Shown one piece after another: positions 36,313 to 45,014 of a DNA stretch of 64,000 bases. Each line of letters starts with the position of its first letter. Within the stretch, counting starts at the first letter, position 1. The stretch comes from Amycolatopsis sp. NBRC 101858. GTDB taxonomy: Bacteria > Actinomycetota > Actinomycetes > Mycobacteriales > Pseudonocardiaceae. The stretch lies in the NCBI RefSeq assembly GCF_030269325.1, contig NZ_BSTD01000003.1, forward strand, positions 248,001-312,000, written 5' to 3'. The notes beneath the pieces were generated by a model. That model was not told the DNA's origin, searched no databases, and worked only from the letters and a program-made list of their open reading frames with translations. The translations under genes were made by a program, and so were the position numbers.

Positions 36313-36440
36313 GCGGCGACGCTACGCGGACGCAGAACCCTCGTCAGGGCATGATTCCGTTCGGTGGGACAGAAAAACGGCGTTCCGTCCACCGGGACCG
36401 TCCGCTGACACCTACGGCGCCGCGGCGGGACAATCCCGCC
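36313..36440. promoter_or_regulatory. Divergent promoter region between two cupin genes, with start-site hairpin
   Basis: In this 128-nt gap CGGCGGGA and TCCCGCCG form a perfect 8-bp inverted repeat with a 3-nt spacer (36423-36441). It ends on the first base of the GTG start of the rightward cupin. It could be an operator or an RNA hairpin affecting that start. There is no clear ribosome binding site for it. Confidence 0.45.
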
Positions 36441-36899
36441 GTGGCATTCGACGAATACAGTCTGATCGGCGACGAGGGCTGGCAGGACATGCCCCTCGAC
36501 CTCACGCCTCGATACCTGTGGGCCGGCGGCGGGTTGCTGGCCGACGCCCCCGTCGACTTCGCGAAGACCTTCGGCACCAACATGAAGGTCTCCTCGAACG
36601 TCGACCGCTCGTTCAACATCAACGGGCTGCGCTGCACGCCGAACTTCGCGGTCCCCAGGCACCACCACAACCTCGACGAGCTCATCATCGTGTTCGCCGG
36701 CGAGTTCACGGTGCGCTGGGAGGAGGACGGCGAGGAGCTCAGCCGGACGATCGGCGCCGGCGGGTTCTGGGTCAGCCGCGCGGGCACGGCCTACCAGATG
36801 ACGGCGGGTCCCGAGGGAGTCACCTACACCGAGTGCTGGCCGGAGCCGATGGCGAACCTGCTGACCTGGTGGCACGACGAGTGCTGGATCCACCGCTGA
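36441..36899 (+). CDS. Cupin-domain protein, copy B
   Basis: The product has 152 residues with the same layout as copy A: PRHHHNLDELIIVFAGEFTVRW and GGFWVSRAGTAYQM, ending in WWHDECWIHR. GTG at 36441 gives an N-terminus that aligns with copy A. An ATG at 36351 in frame would add 30 residues of low plausibility. The metal-site His cluster is kept. The function is unknown, and divergence from copy A suggests a related substrate. Confidence 0.78.
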   Translation: MAFDEYSLIGDEGWQDMPLDLTPRYLWAGGGLLADAPVDFAKTFGTNMKVSSNVDRSFNINGLRCTPNFAVPRHHHNLDELIIVFAGEFTVRWEEDGEELSRTIGAGGFWVSRAGTAYQMTAGPEGVTYTECWPEPMANLLTWWHDECWIHR

Positions 36900-36911
36900 G
36901 TTCCCCGCCGG

Positions 36912-37766
36912 TCAGGCCTGGCCGCCGGCGCCGACGCTGAAGTTCGCGTTCCAGATCGCCGCCGCGGCACTGCGGACGGCGTCGGTGGCCGCGCTCCAGC
37001 GCATCCGCCCGGCGGGCCCGGTGACCGACACGGCCCCGATCGCCCGTCCCGAGCTTCGGATCGGCGCCGCGACGCACACCAGGTCCGCGTACGCCTCCCC
37101 GCGGTCGAGCGCCACGCCGGTCTCCCGGACCTTGCCCAGCTCCGTCCACAGCAGGTCCGGCTCGGTGATCGTGTGCCGGGTCTTCCGGGGCATCCGCGCG
37201 GAGATCACCTCCTGGGTGGCGTCGTCGTCGAATGCGACCATCGCCTTGCCCAGCGCGGTGCAGTAGGCGGGTTTGCGGCCGCCTCGACGGGTGGGCAGCG
37301 GCACCGGTCCCGTGACGATCCGTTCGAGGTACACGACATCGGTGTGATCCAGCACCGCGAGCTGCGCGGACAACCCGGTGCGGGCGGCCAGGACCTGCAG
37401 GTGCGGCAGCGCCGCGTCGGGAAGCCGGTTGCCGCCCAAGGCGAGGCTGCCCAGCTCGAACAGCCGCATCCCGATCCGGTACCCGCCGGACTCCCGCTCG
37501 ACCCAGCCGACCCCGCGAAGCTGGTCCGCCAGCCGGTGCAAAGTGGATTTGGGGAGCCCGGTGCGCTCGCTCAGCGCGCCGAGGGTGAGTACGCGCGGGC
37601 CGCCGTCGAAGGCTTCCATGATGCTGGCGATCCGCCCCATCACCGTGCGCTCCGCGGCACTGTCCCGTTTGGATCGCGGCTCGTGCTGGTCGTTGTCACC
37701 CGCGGACTCGGCCGCTTCGCGAAGTCCGCTCCACGAATTCGTGACGCGCGAAGACATGGCTGCCAC
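36912..37766 (-). CDS. IclR-family transcriptional regulator
   Basis: The product has 284 residues. A polar N-terminal region of about 40 residues precedes the winged helix LTLGALSERTGLPKSTLHRLADQL. The effector domain has AYCTALGKAMVAF and the DRGEAYADLVCVAAPI segment. GTG at 37766 is about 5 nt after GGAGGG and is used; an ATG three codons later is possible. It is convergent with the cupin B gene, 12 nt away, and may control the cupin operon or the Rieske genes. Confidence 0.9.
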   Translation of the reverse strand: MAAMSSRVTNSWSGLREAAESAGDNDQHEPRSKRDSAAERTVMGRIASIMEAFDGGPRVLTLGALSERTGLPKSTLHRLADQLRGVGWVERESGGYRIGMRLFELGSLALGGNRLPDAALPHLQVLAARTGLSAQLAVLDHTDVVYLERIVTGPVPLPTRRGGRKPAYCTALGKAMVAFDDDATQEVISARMPRKTRHTITEPDLLWTELGKVRETGVALDRGEAYADLVCVAAPIRSSGRAIGAVSVTGPAGRMRWSAATDAVRSAAAAIWNANFSVGAGGQA

Positions 37767-38125
37767 CTTTCCCTCCGGGCTTCATCGCCCGAGGGCGCAC
37801 CCACCCGGACCGGTCATGGCGCCGGCCGGCGGGACGTGGTGACGCGAGTGGCGCCACGGCGGGCCGGTGGTGGTCGGCGGACCGGCCCGGATGAGTCGTC
37901 CTCGTCCGGGCTGTGCACCGGGGAGCGGCCGGACCGTTCCCCGCGTGTCGCCAGCGTCACATCGCCACCTACAGGTGTCAAGGGATGAGGCCACTCTTTT
38001 ACCTTCAGGAGGGCTTCTGACGACGTTTTCGATCCTGATGAATACCCTTAACCTCGGCATAACGAAGGCCCCGGCCGGGAGGGCATCACCCTCCCGGCCG
38101 GGGCCCGGTCGTTTTCGCGCCCGGC
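37767..38125. other. Intergenic region upstream of IclR gene and downstream of Rieske gene
   Basis: The 359 nt carry no supported gene. The right end is taken up by the strong terminator at 38067-38105. The part before it is locally AT-richer near 38000-38065 and should contain the IclR promoter, read leftward. No clear operator was recognised. Confidence 0.4.
38067..38105 (-). terminator. Perfect 17-bp stem terminator of the Rieske operon
   Basis: GGCCCCGGCCGGGAGGG and its exact reverse complement flank a 5-nt loop, 20 nt past the Rieske stop. Leftward transcription then enters TTCGTTAT, a short T-rich run. It is one of the strongest hairpins in the window. Confidence 0.88.
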
Positions 38126-39574
38126 TCAGGTCCAGATGAACCGGTCCGCCACCCGGTGGTGGTTGTAGACCGTCATCTCCTGGTCCTCGCTGAGCCGGTG
38201 GCCGTCGAAGCTCGGCGAATGCATCCCGACGGTCACTTCCTTGGAGTTCATCAGGTCCTGGGTGAAGACCTCACCGAGGCCCGCCTCCCGGAAGTCCTCG
38301 AAGATCTGCGGCTCGTGGTCCCGCTTCTTGCCGTAGTCCTCGACCGGAACGGCGTCCAGGGCGAAGATCTCGAACAGGCAGCTGTCCGGGTCCAGGCCGT
38401 TGGGCCGGGAGCGGTACATGAACGACGAGCCCTGGTTCGGCAGCAGGATGGTGTTCGGGAAGACGTTCCACGCCGTCCCCGCCTCCGCCCACTGCTCCGG
38501 GGTGATGTCGTTCCACGCGTAGCCCTCGGTCTCGACGATCTCCCGGTACAGGCCCATGAACACCTGGCCGGCCGTGGCCCCCTCGGGGATCTCCGCGGTC
38601 TTGAGCGCCTCGGCTGCCCGGTGGCTCCGGTCGTTCTCCAGGCCCTTCATGTCCTCGAAGATGTACTGGACGCTGAGCGCGAACGCCTCACGCGGGTCGG
38701 TCACCCCGTACGACTGCTGCTTGCCCGGGTCCTTGACCTTGTTGCCCGCGTTCGTGTCGATCTTCTTCTGGCCGACGCTGGAGTAGTGCGCGTGCCGCTC
38801 GTAGGTCGTCGTCGGCGACCAGGTGCGATTCTCCAGCTCCTTCATCGACGCGATGTTGGTGTTGGTCTTGTCCAGCCGGTAGAGCTGCGGATGGGTGCCG
38901 GCCACGTGGTAGGCCTCGAGGAACCCGTCCAGCGCGGTCTTCCAGTTGCAGGGCAGGATCACGCCCTTCTGCCACTTGATCCGCATGTTCTCGTAGTGGA
39001 ACGGCTCGAAGATGCGTGCGATGGGGTCGAGGTAGTCCAGCAGCGGCGCGGCGCCGGGGTCCATGTTCACGAACACGAACCCGCCCCACACTTCCGCGCG
39101 GACCCGCACCAGGCCCAGGTCCTCGTCCGACCGCGGGACGAACTCCTCCCGGTCCAGCACGAGCCGGATGGAGCCGTCGAGGTTCCATCGCCAGCCGTGG
39201 AACGGGCAGATCAGGGACCCGACGCGGCCGCGCCCCTTCGCCAGCCGGGTGCCGCGGTGGCGGCAGGAGTTGAAGTAGGCACTGATGGCCGTGCGGGACT
39301 CCCGCACGACGATGATCGAGTGCGCGCCGATCTCGTACTCGACGTAGCTGCCGACACCGGGCAGTTCCTCTTCGCGGCAGGCTATCTGCCAGGTGCGCGA
39401 GAACATCTTCTCGAGCTCGAGCCTGAGGAAGTCCGGATCGAGGTACCGGGCCTTCGGGACGAAGGCCCGGGCGAGCCGGTACTTCTCCGGCACCTCGTCC
39501 GGGGGAACGTCACCCGCGAACCACGGGGTCTTTCCGGTCAGCTTGGGTTCGAGGACCGCGGACACCGCAACCAC
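38126..39574 (-). CDS. Rieske non-heme iron oxygenase, alpha subunit
   Basis: The product has 482 residues. The [2Fe-2S] Rieske ligands are C104-x-H106 and C123-x2-H126 (CRHRG and CPFHGWRW). The catalytic domain has NWKTALDGFLEAYHVAGTH, giving the bridging Asp and two His ligands of the mononuclear iron. It would hydroxylate or dihydroxylate a ring using O2. No beta-subunit gene is present. The start is GTG at 39574, but AGGAG lies only 2 nt before it; a GTG at 39565 is 11 nt away and possible. A ferredoxin gene precedes it by 41 nt. Confidence 0.93.
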   Translation of the reverse strand: MVAVSAVLEPKLTGKTPWFAGDVPPDEVPEKYRLARAFVPKARYLDPDFLRLELEKMFSRTWQIACREEELPGVGSYVEYEIGAHSIIVVRESRTAISAYFNSCRHRGTRLAKGRGRVGSLICPFHGWRWNLDGSIRLVLDREEFVPRSDEDLGLVRVRAEVWGGFVFVNMDPGAAPLLDYLDPIARIFEPFHYENMRIKWQKGVILPCNWKTALDGFLEAYHVAGTHPQLYRLDKTNTNIASMKELENRTWSPTTTYERHAHYSSVGQKKIDTNAGNKVKDPGKQQSYGVTDPREAFALSVQYIFEDMKGLENDRSHRAAEALKTAEIPEGATAGQVFMGLYREIVETEGYAWNDITPEQWAEAGTAWNVFPNTILLPNQGSSFMYRSRPNGLDPDSCLFEIFALDAVPVEDYGKKRDHEPQIFEDFREAGLGEVFTQDLMNSKEVTVGMHSPSFDGHRLSEDQEMTVYNHHRVADRFIWT

Positions 39575-39615
39575 TACTCCTGTCTTCTGCGAAGGGGACG
39601 AACCATGGGGACCGC

Positions 39616-39891
39616 TCAGGCGTCGGGGCCGGCGATCTCGACACCGTCCGAGCGCCGCACCACGTGGATGCAGTTGCCCGGGCAGCCGTCGGCCGCGTCG
39701 ATCACGTCGAGCCGCAGCGACGCGGGCACATCGGCCTGCTCACCGTCGGTGAGCAGGTCGCCCTCCGCCTCTTTTTTCACGTAGGCGAGGCCGTCCTCGC
39801 CGAACTGGAACACATCGGGGGCGAACTGCACGCAGAGGCCGTCCCCCGTGCAGAGTTTCTGTTCGATCCACGCCCGGACGTCGTCGCTCAT
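39616..39891 (-). CDS. Ferredoxin, [3Fe-4S]-type, Rieske oxygenase partner
   Basis: The product has 91 residues. C14 and C20 lie in CTGDGLC, and C70 and C74 in CPGNC; the middle position of the first motif is not Cys. It is first in the leftward operon with the Rieske oxygenase. It probably takes electrons from the flavoprotein encoded divergently at 40191, making a three-component oxygenase. Confidence 0.92.
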   Translation of the reverse strand: MSDDVRAWIEQKLCTGDGLCVQFAPDVFQFGEDGLAYVKKEAEGDLLTDGEQADVPASLRLDVIDAADGCPGNCIHVVRRSDGVEIAGPDA

Positions 39892-40190
39892 GCGTTACCT
39901 CCCTCTCGCCAGGACGGCCGCCGCGATCCGTTCGAGACATCTGCGAAGCCGGCCGGCGGCGCGGTCGTGTTCCCGGCACCGGTCGCGATCGACTCTCCCC
40001 GCGCCCTGCGAGCAGGTCCACCACACATCCCGGTGGGCGGAATACCGCGTCACGGCCACGGGAGCGGCACCGTGGCGGACCGCAAATACCGTCCCACTGA
40101 GCGATGCGGCGGGCGGACAGGGCCCGGCGAGCCCCCTAGCTTCGGGCTACTCCCACCCGTCCACCACGAAAACACGCCAGGAGACCGCCC
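39892..40190. promoter_or_regulatory. Divergent promoter region, ferredoxin-Rieske operon and reductase
   Basis: The 299-nt gap separates the two divergent halves of the presumed three-component oxygenase, so both promoters lie here. AGGAG at about 40179 serves the reductase GTG. No clear palindrome was recognised. Confidence 0.4.
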
Positions 40191-41174
40191 GTGGCCGAGA
40201 CCGTGACCACCGACATCCTCATCGTGGGCGCCGGCCCGACCGGGCTCTACGGGGCCTACTGCGCCGGGTTCCGCGGGCTCGGCACCGTGCTCGTGGACGC
40301 GCTCCCCCAAGTCGGCGGCCAGATCACGGCGTTGTACCCGGAGAAGGAGATCCGCGACATAGCGGGAATCCCGGCCTCCCGCGGCCGCGAGGTGGTCGCG
40401 ACGCTGAAGACGCAGGCGGACTCCTACGGCCCGGTCTACCTCCTGGGCCGACAAGCGGTCGGACTCGACCGGTCTGCCGACGGCCGGCTGCGGGTGACCC
40501 TGTCCGACGCCACCGTGATCGACGCGGGGGCCGTCGTCCTGACCGCGGGGATCGGCACCTTCACCCCGCGCACCCTGCCCGCGGGCGAAGAGTTCCTCGA
40601 CCGCGGGCTGAGCTACTTCGTCCCGGACCCCACGGTGTACGCCGACCGCGACGTGCTCGTGGTCGGTGGCGGGGACAGCGCCGTCGACTGGACCCTGGCC
40701 CTGCACCCGATCGCGCGCTCGGTGACCCTGGTCCACCGGCGCTCGACCTTCCGCGCGCACGCGGCGAGCGTGCGGGAGGTGCACGAGTGCGGTGCCACGA
40801 TCGTCACCGGCGCCCAGGTCGCGGCCCTGCTCGGGAACGGCCGGCTGCGCGAAGCGCACCTGCGGGTCGATGGCGAGGAGCAGGCGCGGGTCGTCAAGGT
40901 CGACGCCGTGGTCGCGGCCCTCGGGTTCATCTCCAACCTGGGTCCGCTCCTGGAGTGGGGCATCGAGCTGGACCGGCGGGCGATCGTGGTCGACACCCGG
41001 ATGCGGACCACCCTCGACCGGGTCTACGCCGCCGGCGACGTCACGACCTACCCCGGCAAGATCAAGCTGATGTCCGTGGGCTTCGGTGAGGTCGCGACGG
41101 CGATCAACAACGCGGCCGTGGCCATGGACCCGGGGCTTTCGCTCTTCCCCGGGCACTCGACGGACTCCGCCTGA
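40191..41174 (+). CDS. Ferredoxin-NAD(P) reductase-like flavoprotein (thioredoxin-reductase fold)
   Basis: The product has 327 residues: FAD motif GAGPTG, then VGGQITALYPEKEIRDIAG, NADPH motif VVGGGDSAVDW and a C-terminal YAAGDVTTYPGKIKL. It lacks the CxxC of thioredoxin reductases, which fits the YumC-type ferredoxin-NADP reductase group. GTG at 40191 has AGGAG 8 nt upstream. It probably reduces the ferredoxin at 39616 for the Rieske oxygenase and perhaps the P450 ferredoxin too. Confidence 0.88.
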   Translation: MAETVTTDILIVGAGPTGLYGAYCAGFRGLGTVLVDALPQVGGQITALYPEKEIRDIAGIPASRGREVVATLKTQADSYGPVYLLGRQAVGLDRSADGRLRVTLSDATVIDAGAVVLTAGIGTFTPRTLPAGEEFLDRGLSYFVPDPTVYADRDVLVVGGGDSAVDWTLALHPIARSVTLVHRRSTFRAHAASVREVHECGATIVTGAQVAALLGNGRLREAHLRVDGEEQARVVKVDAVVAALGFISNLGPLLEWGIELDRRAIVVDTRMRTTLDRVYAAGDVTTYPGKIKLMSVGFGEVATAINNAAVAMDPGLSLFPGHSTDSA

Positions 41175-41190
41175 GCCACGCCGCCCGGCG

Positions 41191-42027
41191 TCAGCTCCGG
41201 GCCAGGTCCAAGATCGCGAGGTGGGCGAACGCGGCCGCGCGGCCGAAACGCACATCCGGGCGCTCGGCGTCGTCGCCGGCCGCCATGGCGTCTCCCGTGG
41301 CGTACAGGCCCGGGACGACCGTGCCGTCCGGGCGCAGCACGCGCGCTCGCTCGTCGGTGCGCAGGCCGCCCTTCGTGCCCTGATCGGCACCTGCGCCGAC
41401 CGCGGCGAACCCCGGATCCTCGGTCAGCAGCACGCCGCGTCCGGCCCGGATGGTGGCGCCGCCCCGGGTCGTCACCCCGCGGACCCCGGACGGCTCCACG
41501 ACGAGTGCCTCGACCGCGGTGTCGACCCGGACCGCGCCCCAGCCGGTCTCGAGGTAGGCGAGCAGCATCCGGCCCACGAACGCCTGCTCGCCGCGCATGA
41601 CCGGGGCGATCCCGGTCCCCCAGCCTTCGCTGTCGAGCGGTGGGCGGATCAGCGCGACGAGGTTGCCCAGCGCGGCCCACAGCAGGTCCGGCCCGGCGAC
41701 GGTCCGCCCGCCGGATGCCGGCCCGGCGCGGTCCTGGAACGAAGGGAACCAGTGGGTCTCCTGCAGTTCCTCGATCAGCTGGGGAGCCGTTCGAGCCCAG
41801 GCGTCGCGCAACGGCACCGGGACGTCCTCCCCAGCTGCGCCGTCGAAGCCGGACCCGTCCGCACCGGGCAGCCAGAGCGTCCCGTCCGAGGCGCCGGGCG
41901 GTCCGCCGAGCTGCTCGCTCCGCTCGACGACCACGGTCCGCAGTCCGCGCGCGGCCGCGGCGAAAGCGCCTACCAAGCCGGCACCGGAACCGACGACCAC
42001 CACGTCCACGGTGTCCACAGTGTCCAC
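41191..42027 (-). CDS. Short FAD-dependent oxidoreductase, 3-ketosteroid-dehydrogenase-like
   Basis: The product has only 278 residues, against about 500-560 for the family. The N-terminal FAD motif GSGAGLVGAFAAAARGL and the C-terminal RVLRPDGTVVPGLYATGDAMA are present. Most of the substrate-binding domain between them is missing, and no frameshift is visible. It may be an internally reduced enzyme or a decaying gene. Its stop lies 16 nt from the convergent reductase stop. A full-length relative is at 42796. Confidence 0.72.
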   Translation of the reverse strand: MDTVDTVDVVVVGSGAGLVGAFAAAARGLRTVVVERSEQLGGPPGASDGTLWLPGADGSGFDGAAGEDVPVPLRDAWARTAPQLIEELQETHWFPSFQDRAGPASGGRTVAGPDLLWAALGNLVALIRPPLDSEGWGTGIAPVMRGEQAFVGRMLLAYLETGWGAVRVDTAVEALVVEPSGVRGVTTRGGATIRAGRGVLLTEDPGFAAVGAGADQGTKGGLRTDERARVLRPDGTVVPGLYATGDAMAAGDDAERPDVRFGRAAAFAHLAILDLARS

Positions 42028-42031
42028 GGGC

Positions 42032-42586
42032 TCAGGCCGGCGTCCGGTTCGAGGCCGCTTCGAGCGCCGCGAACCGCCCCGCGCTCGCTTCGTCCAGCTG
42101 CATGACTTCGACGTAGTGGCCCATCTCCGCGCGCATGTCCAGGTAGCCCATCCGGATCCCGGCGGTCTCGCCGTACTGCGCCCACGACCGGCCCGACGCC
42201 CGGACCACGTCGGTGGCCTCGTCGAAGTCGTCGACGCGGTAGCCGAGGTGGTGCAGCGTGATCGGCGCGCCCGGGCGCACCGGCTCGCGGTAGAGGTCGA
42301 CCGCCCCGCTGACCGGCTTGATCACCTCGATGTTCGTGGCGCCGGCGTTGACCAGCAGGGCGTCGATCACCCATTCGCTCGCCGGCTTGCCGTCCACCAC
42401 GACCCAGGTCGAACCGGGCTCGCCGCCCATCGACGGCGGCAGCCCGCCGCCCATCGAGGAGCCGTGGTGCACCCGGCACTCGACCGTGCCCAACCGCGAC
42501 TGGAGGTAGGTCGCGGCGGCGTCGATGTCGTCGGTGACGTAGCCGAGCTGAAGGAAGTGCCGGAAGAGATCGCTCAGGGCCCGCAC
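42032..42586 (-). CDS. VOC-superfamily protein
   Basis: The product has 184 residues. FLQLGYVTDDIDAAATYLQSRLG opens one VOC module and LHHLGYRVDDFDEATDVVRASG the second half, with GHYVEVMQLDE near the end giving His and Glu ligands. GTG at 42586 follows GGGAGAG. It overlaps neither neighbour and lies 4 nt before the short flavoprotein gene, so the two are probably co-transcribed. Epimerase, isomerase or dioxygenase roles are possible. Confidence 0.75.
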   Translation of the reverse strand: MRALSDLFRHFLQLGYVTDDIDAAATYLQSRLGTVECRVHHGSSMGGGLPPSMGGEPGSTWVVVDGKPASEWVIDALLVNAGATNIEVIKPVSGAVDLYREPVRPGAPITLHHLGYRVDDFDEATDVVRASGRSWAQYGETAGIRMGYLDMRAEMGHYVEVMQLDEASAGRFAALEAASNRTPA

Positions 42587-42795
42587 TGCTCTCCCTAGAT
42601 CGTTGAGACCGGCGGCGTCCACCGCCGGGGTAGGACGACTCTCCCCTTGCCCGGCAACCGGATCCAGCACACATCCCGGGCAGCGGAACGGGTTCTCGGG
42701 CCACCGTCCCGGCCATCGGAATCGGCGCTTCCTCGGCCGCCTGCTGTCCACGACGATCCCGGATACCTACCGTCGAATGGTCTCGGGAGAGTGCT

Positions 42796-44451
42796 GTGCC
42801 GGATACCGGAGAAGCGAGCTGGGACGAGGTGCACGACGTCGTCGTCGTCGGCAGTGGCGGGGGCGCGCTGACCTCGGCGCTGCTCGCGGCCCACGGCGGC
42901 GCGAGCGTTCTGGTCGTGGAGAAGGACGAGTTCATCGGCGGCACCACCGCGGTGTCCGGCGGCGACATGTGGATCCCGAACAGCAGGCACGTCCGGGACC
43001 GGGACTCCCGCGAGGACGCGATCGCCTACGTCACCCGGCTTTCGGACGGGCGCGCCAGCGACCCGTCGCTGATCGAGGTCTACGTGGACACCGGCCCCGA
43101 GGCCCTCGAGTACCTCGAAGCGCACACCGGACTCGACACGGAACCGCACATCGGGCTGGACGACTACTACTCGGTCATCGGGGATCGCATCCCCGGCGTC
43201 CGGCCGTTCCCCCGCTCGGTCTCGATCAAGCCGTTCCCCGCCGGCCCCGAGCTCGGCCTGGACCTCGCCCGAAAGATCAACAAGGGCCCGTGGGTGCCTC
43301 CGGTGGAGATCAGCTTCCCGGAGTCCCGGCGAGGCGGGATCAGCGCCGAAGAACTGGCGAAGCGGGAAAAGGAGGTGTGGCGGGCCAAAGGCGGCGGCCT
43401 GATCGCGGCCCTGCTCAAGGGCCTGGTCGACGCCGGCGTCGAGGTCCGCACCGAAACCCCGGGCGAAAAGCTGGTGACCGACGCCGACGGCGCGGTCATC
43501 GGGCTGGTGGCCGGCGGCCGGCGCATCGGCGCGCGCAAGGGCGTCGTGCTCGCCTGCGGCGGCTTCGAATGGAACAAGGAGATGGTCAAGACCTTCATCG
43601 GCTACGAAGTCAAGCCGATGACGCCCTGGTCGAACACCGGCGACGGGCACCTGATGGCCATGGAGGCCGGCGCGAAACTCGGCTCCATGACGACGTTCTT
43701 CAGCTACGGCGTCGTCTACGAGCCGTGGCAGAAGGGCCGAGACGGCAACCCGCTGCCGCAGATGATCATGGGCCTCGGCGCCGGCTCGATCATCGTGAAC
43801 CAGCACGGCAACCGGTTCATGCACGGCGGCTACACCTACAACGACTTCTCGCACCCCTTCAACAGCTTCGACCAGCGCAACCCGGGCTTCACCAACAAGC
43901 CGCCAGCGTGGATCGTCTTCGGTGCCGAGCACTTCGAGAAGGGCATCTTGGGCTCGAAGCCCGGGATCGAACTCAACCTGACCGGACCGGGCGGCGAGGA
44001 GCCGCCGGAGTGGCTGGTGGAGGCCGGCTCCATCCGCGAACTCGCCGAAAAGACCGGGATCGACCCGGAAGCCCTGCTGGCCACAGTGGACCACTACAAC
44101 GAGTTCGCCGAGAAAGGCGAGGACCCCGACTGGGCCGACCCGCTGCAGACCCACGTGCTCACCGGACCGGATTCGGTGCACATCAAGCCGATCACGGGCC
44201 CCCGCTACGGCGCGATCCAGCAGTGGCCGGGCACGATCGGGACCAACGGCGGCCTGCGGATCGACGCCGACGCCCGGGTCCTGGGCAACCGTGTCCCGAT
44301 CATCGACGGGCTCTACGCGGCGGGCAACACCTCGGCGTCCGTGCTCGGCGGGACCTACCCGGGCGGTGGCGGCTGCGTCGGCCCGAGCGTGGTGATGGGC
44401 TACCGGGCGGGACGGCACGTGGCTGCGCAGCCCTCCCGTCCAATCGGCTGA
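42796..44451 (+). CDS. FAD-dependent oxidoreductase, 3-ketosteroid delta-1-dehydrogenase-like
   Basis: The product has 551 residues. The FAD-binding start is VVVGSGGGALTSALLAA with VVEKDEFIGGTTAVSGG, and the C-terminus has GLYAAGNTSASVLGGTYPGGGGCVGP. Length and motifs match the KstD/fumarate-reductase flavoprotein group, which removes or adds hydrogens next to a ring ketone. GTG at 42796 follows GGGAGAG. A SnoaL-like gene follows after 29 nt. The substrate may be a cyclic ketone rather than a steroid. Confidence 0.87.
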   Translation: MPDTGEASWDEVHDVVVVGSGGGALTSALLAAHGGASVLVVEKDEFIGGTTAVSGGDMWIPNSRHVRDRDSREDAIAYVTRLSDGRASDPSLIEVYVDTGPEALEYLEAHTGLDTEPHIGLDDYYSVIGDRIPGVRPFPRSVSIKPFPAGPELGLDLARKINKGPWVPPVEISFPESRRGGISAEELAKREKEVWRAKGGGLIAALLKGLVDAGVEVRTETPGEKLVTDADGAVIGLVAGGRRIGARKGVVLACGGFEWNKEMVKTFIGYEVKPMTPWSNTGDGHLMAMEAGAKLGSMTTFFSYGVVYEPWQKGRDGNPLPQMIMGLGAGSIIVNQHGNRFMHGGYTYNDFSHPFNSFDQRNPGFTNKPPAWIVFGAEHFEKGILGSKPGIELNLTGPGGEEPPEWLVEAGSIRELAEKTGIDPEALLATVDHYNEFAEKGEDPDWADPLQTHVLTGPDSVHIKPITGPRYGAIQQWPGTIGTNGGLRIDADARVLGNRVPIIDGLYAAGNTSASVLGGTYPGGGGCVGPSVVMGYRAGRHVAAQPSRPIG

Positions 44452-44480
44452 CCCCCTCCGACCAGGAAAGAGCCGCCCCG

Positions 44481-44945
44481 ATGAACCTCGACGCCGTCGC
44501 ACTGGCGGCCCTGCGCCTGCAGAACGGGTACGCGCTGGCCATCGACACCCGGGACTGGGACTACTTCCGGACCCTGTTCACCCCCGATGTCCTCGCCTGC
44601 TACCCCAACCGGGACTACCACGGGCTGGACGACTGGCTCGGCGACTTCGTCCCGTTCCACGACCGCTGCGGCTGGACGGCGCACGTCATGACGAACCACG
44701 TCGTCGGCGGCGACGACGGCGGAATCTGGGCGACGTGCTACGGCCAGGTCCAGTGGACCCACGCCGACCAGCCCGGGCACATCAGCCGGACAACGGCCCT
44801 GTACCGGGACCGCCTCGTCCACGACGGCGACGGCTGGCGCATCGCCCAGCGCAGGCTGGATCTCCTGCTCCGCGAGCCGGAGACGCCGATCCCGCCGTCG
44901 GTCAGCCTCCCGAACTCCGTCGAAAAGCTCACCGGCCGGCTCTGA
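44481..44945 (+). CDS. SnoaL-like/NTF2-fold protein
   Basis: The product has 154 residues: a helical start with AIDTRDWDYFRTLFTPDV, then HVMTNHVVGGDDGGIWATCYGQVQW and a final YRDRLVHDGDGWRIAQRRL, the pattern of SnoaL-like and dioxygenase small-subunit-like proteins. It follows the KstD-like gene by 29 nt and precedes the MHS transporter by 69 nt. It could be an isomerase or a small partner subunit. Confidence 0.8.
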   Translation: MNLDAVALAALRLQNGYALAIDTRDWDYFRTLFTPDVLACYPNRDYHGLDDWLGDFVPFHDRCGWTAHVMTNHVVGGDDGGIWATCYGQVQWTHADQPGHISRTTALYRDRLVHDGDGWRIAQRRLDLLLREPETPIPPSVSLPNSVEKLTGRL

Positions 44946-45014
44946 AGCCGGTACCAGACAACCAAGCCCGGCCACGGTTCGGGGACGCGCATCGACTCGA
45001 CGAGGAGTGGCCAC

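Noticed and set aside
38156..39784. Long open frame antisense to the Rieske oxygenase and ferredoxin genes
   Set aside because: It has no ribosome binding site and no domain. It is a by-product of the high GC third-position bias; the opposite strand has clear Rieske motifs.
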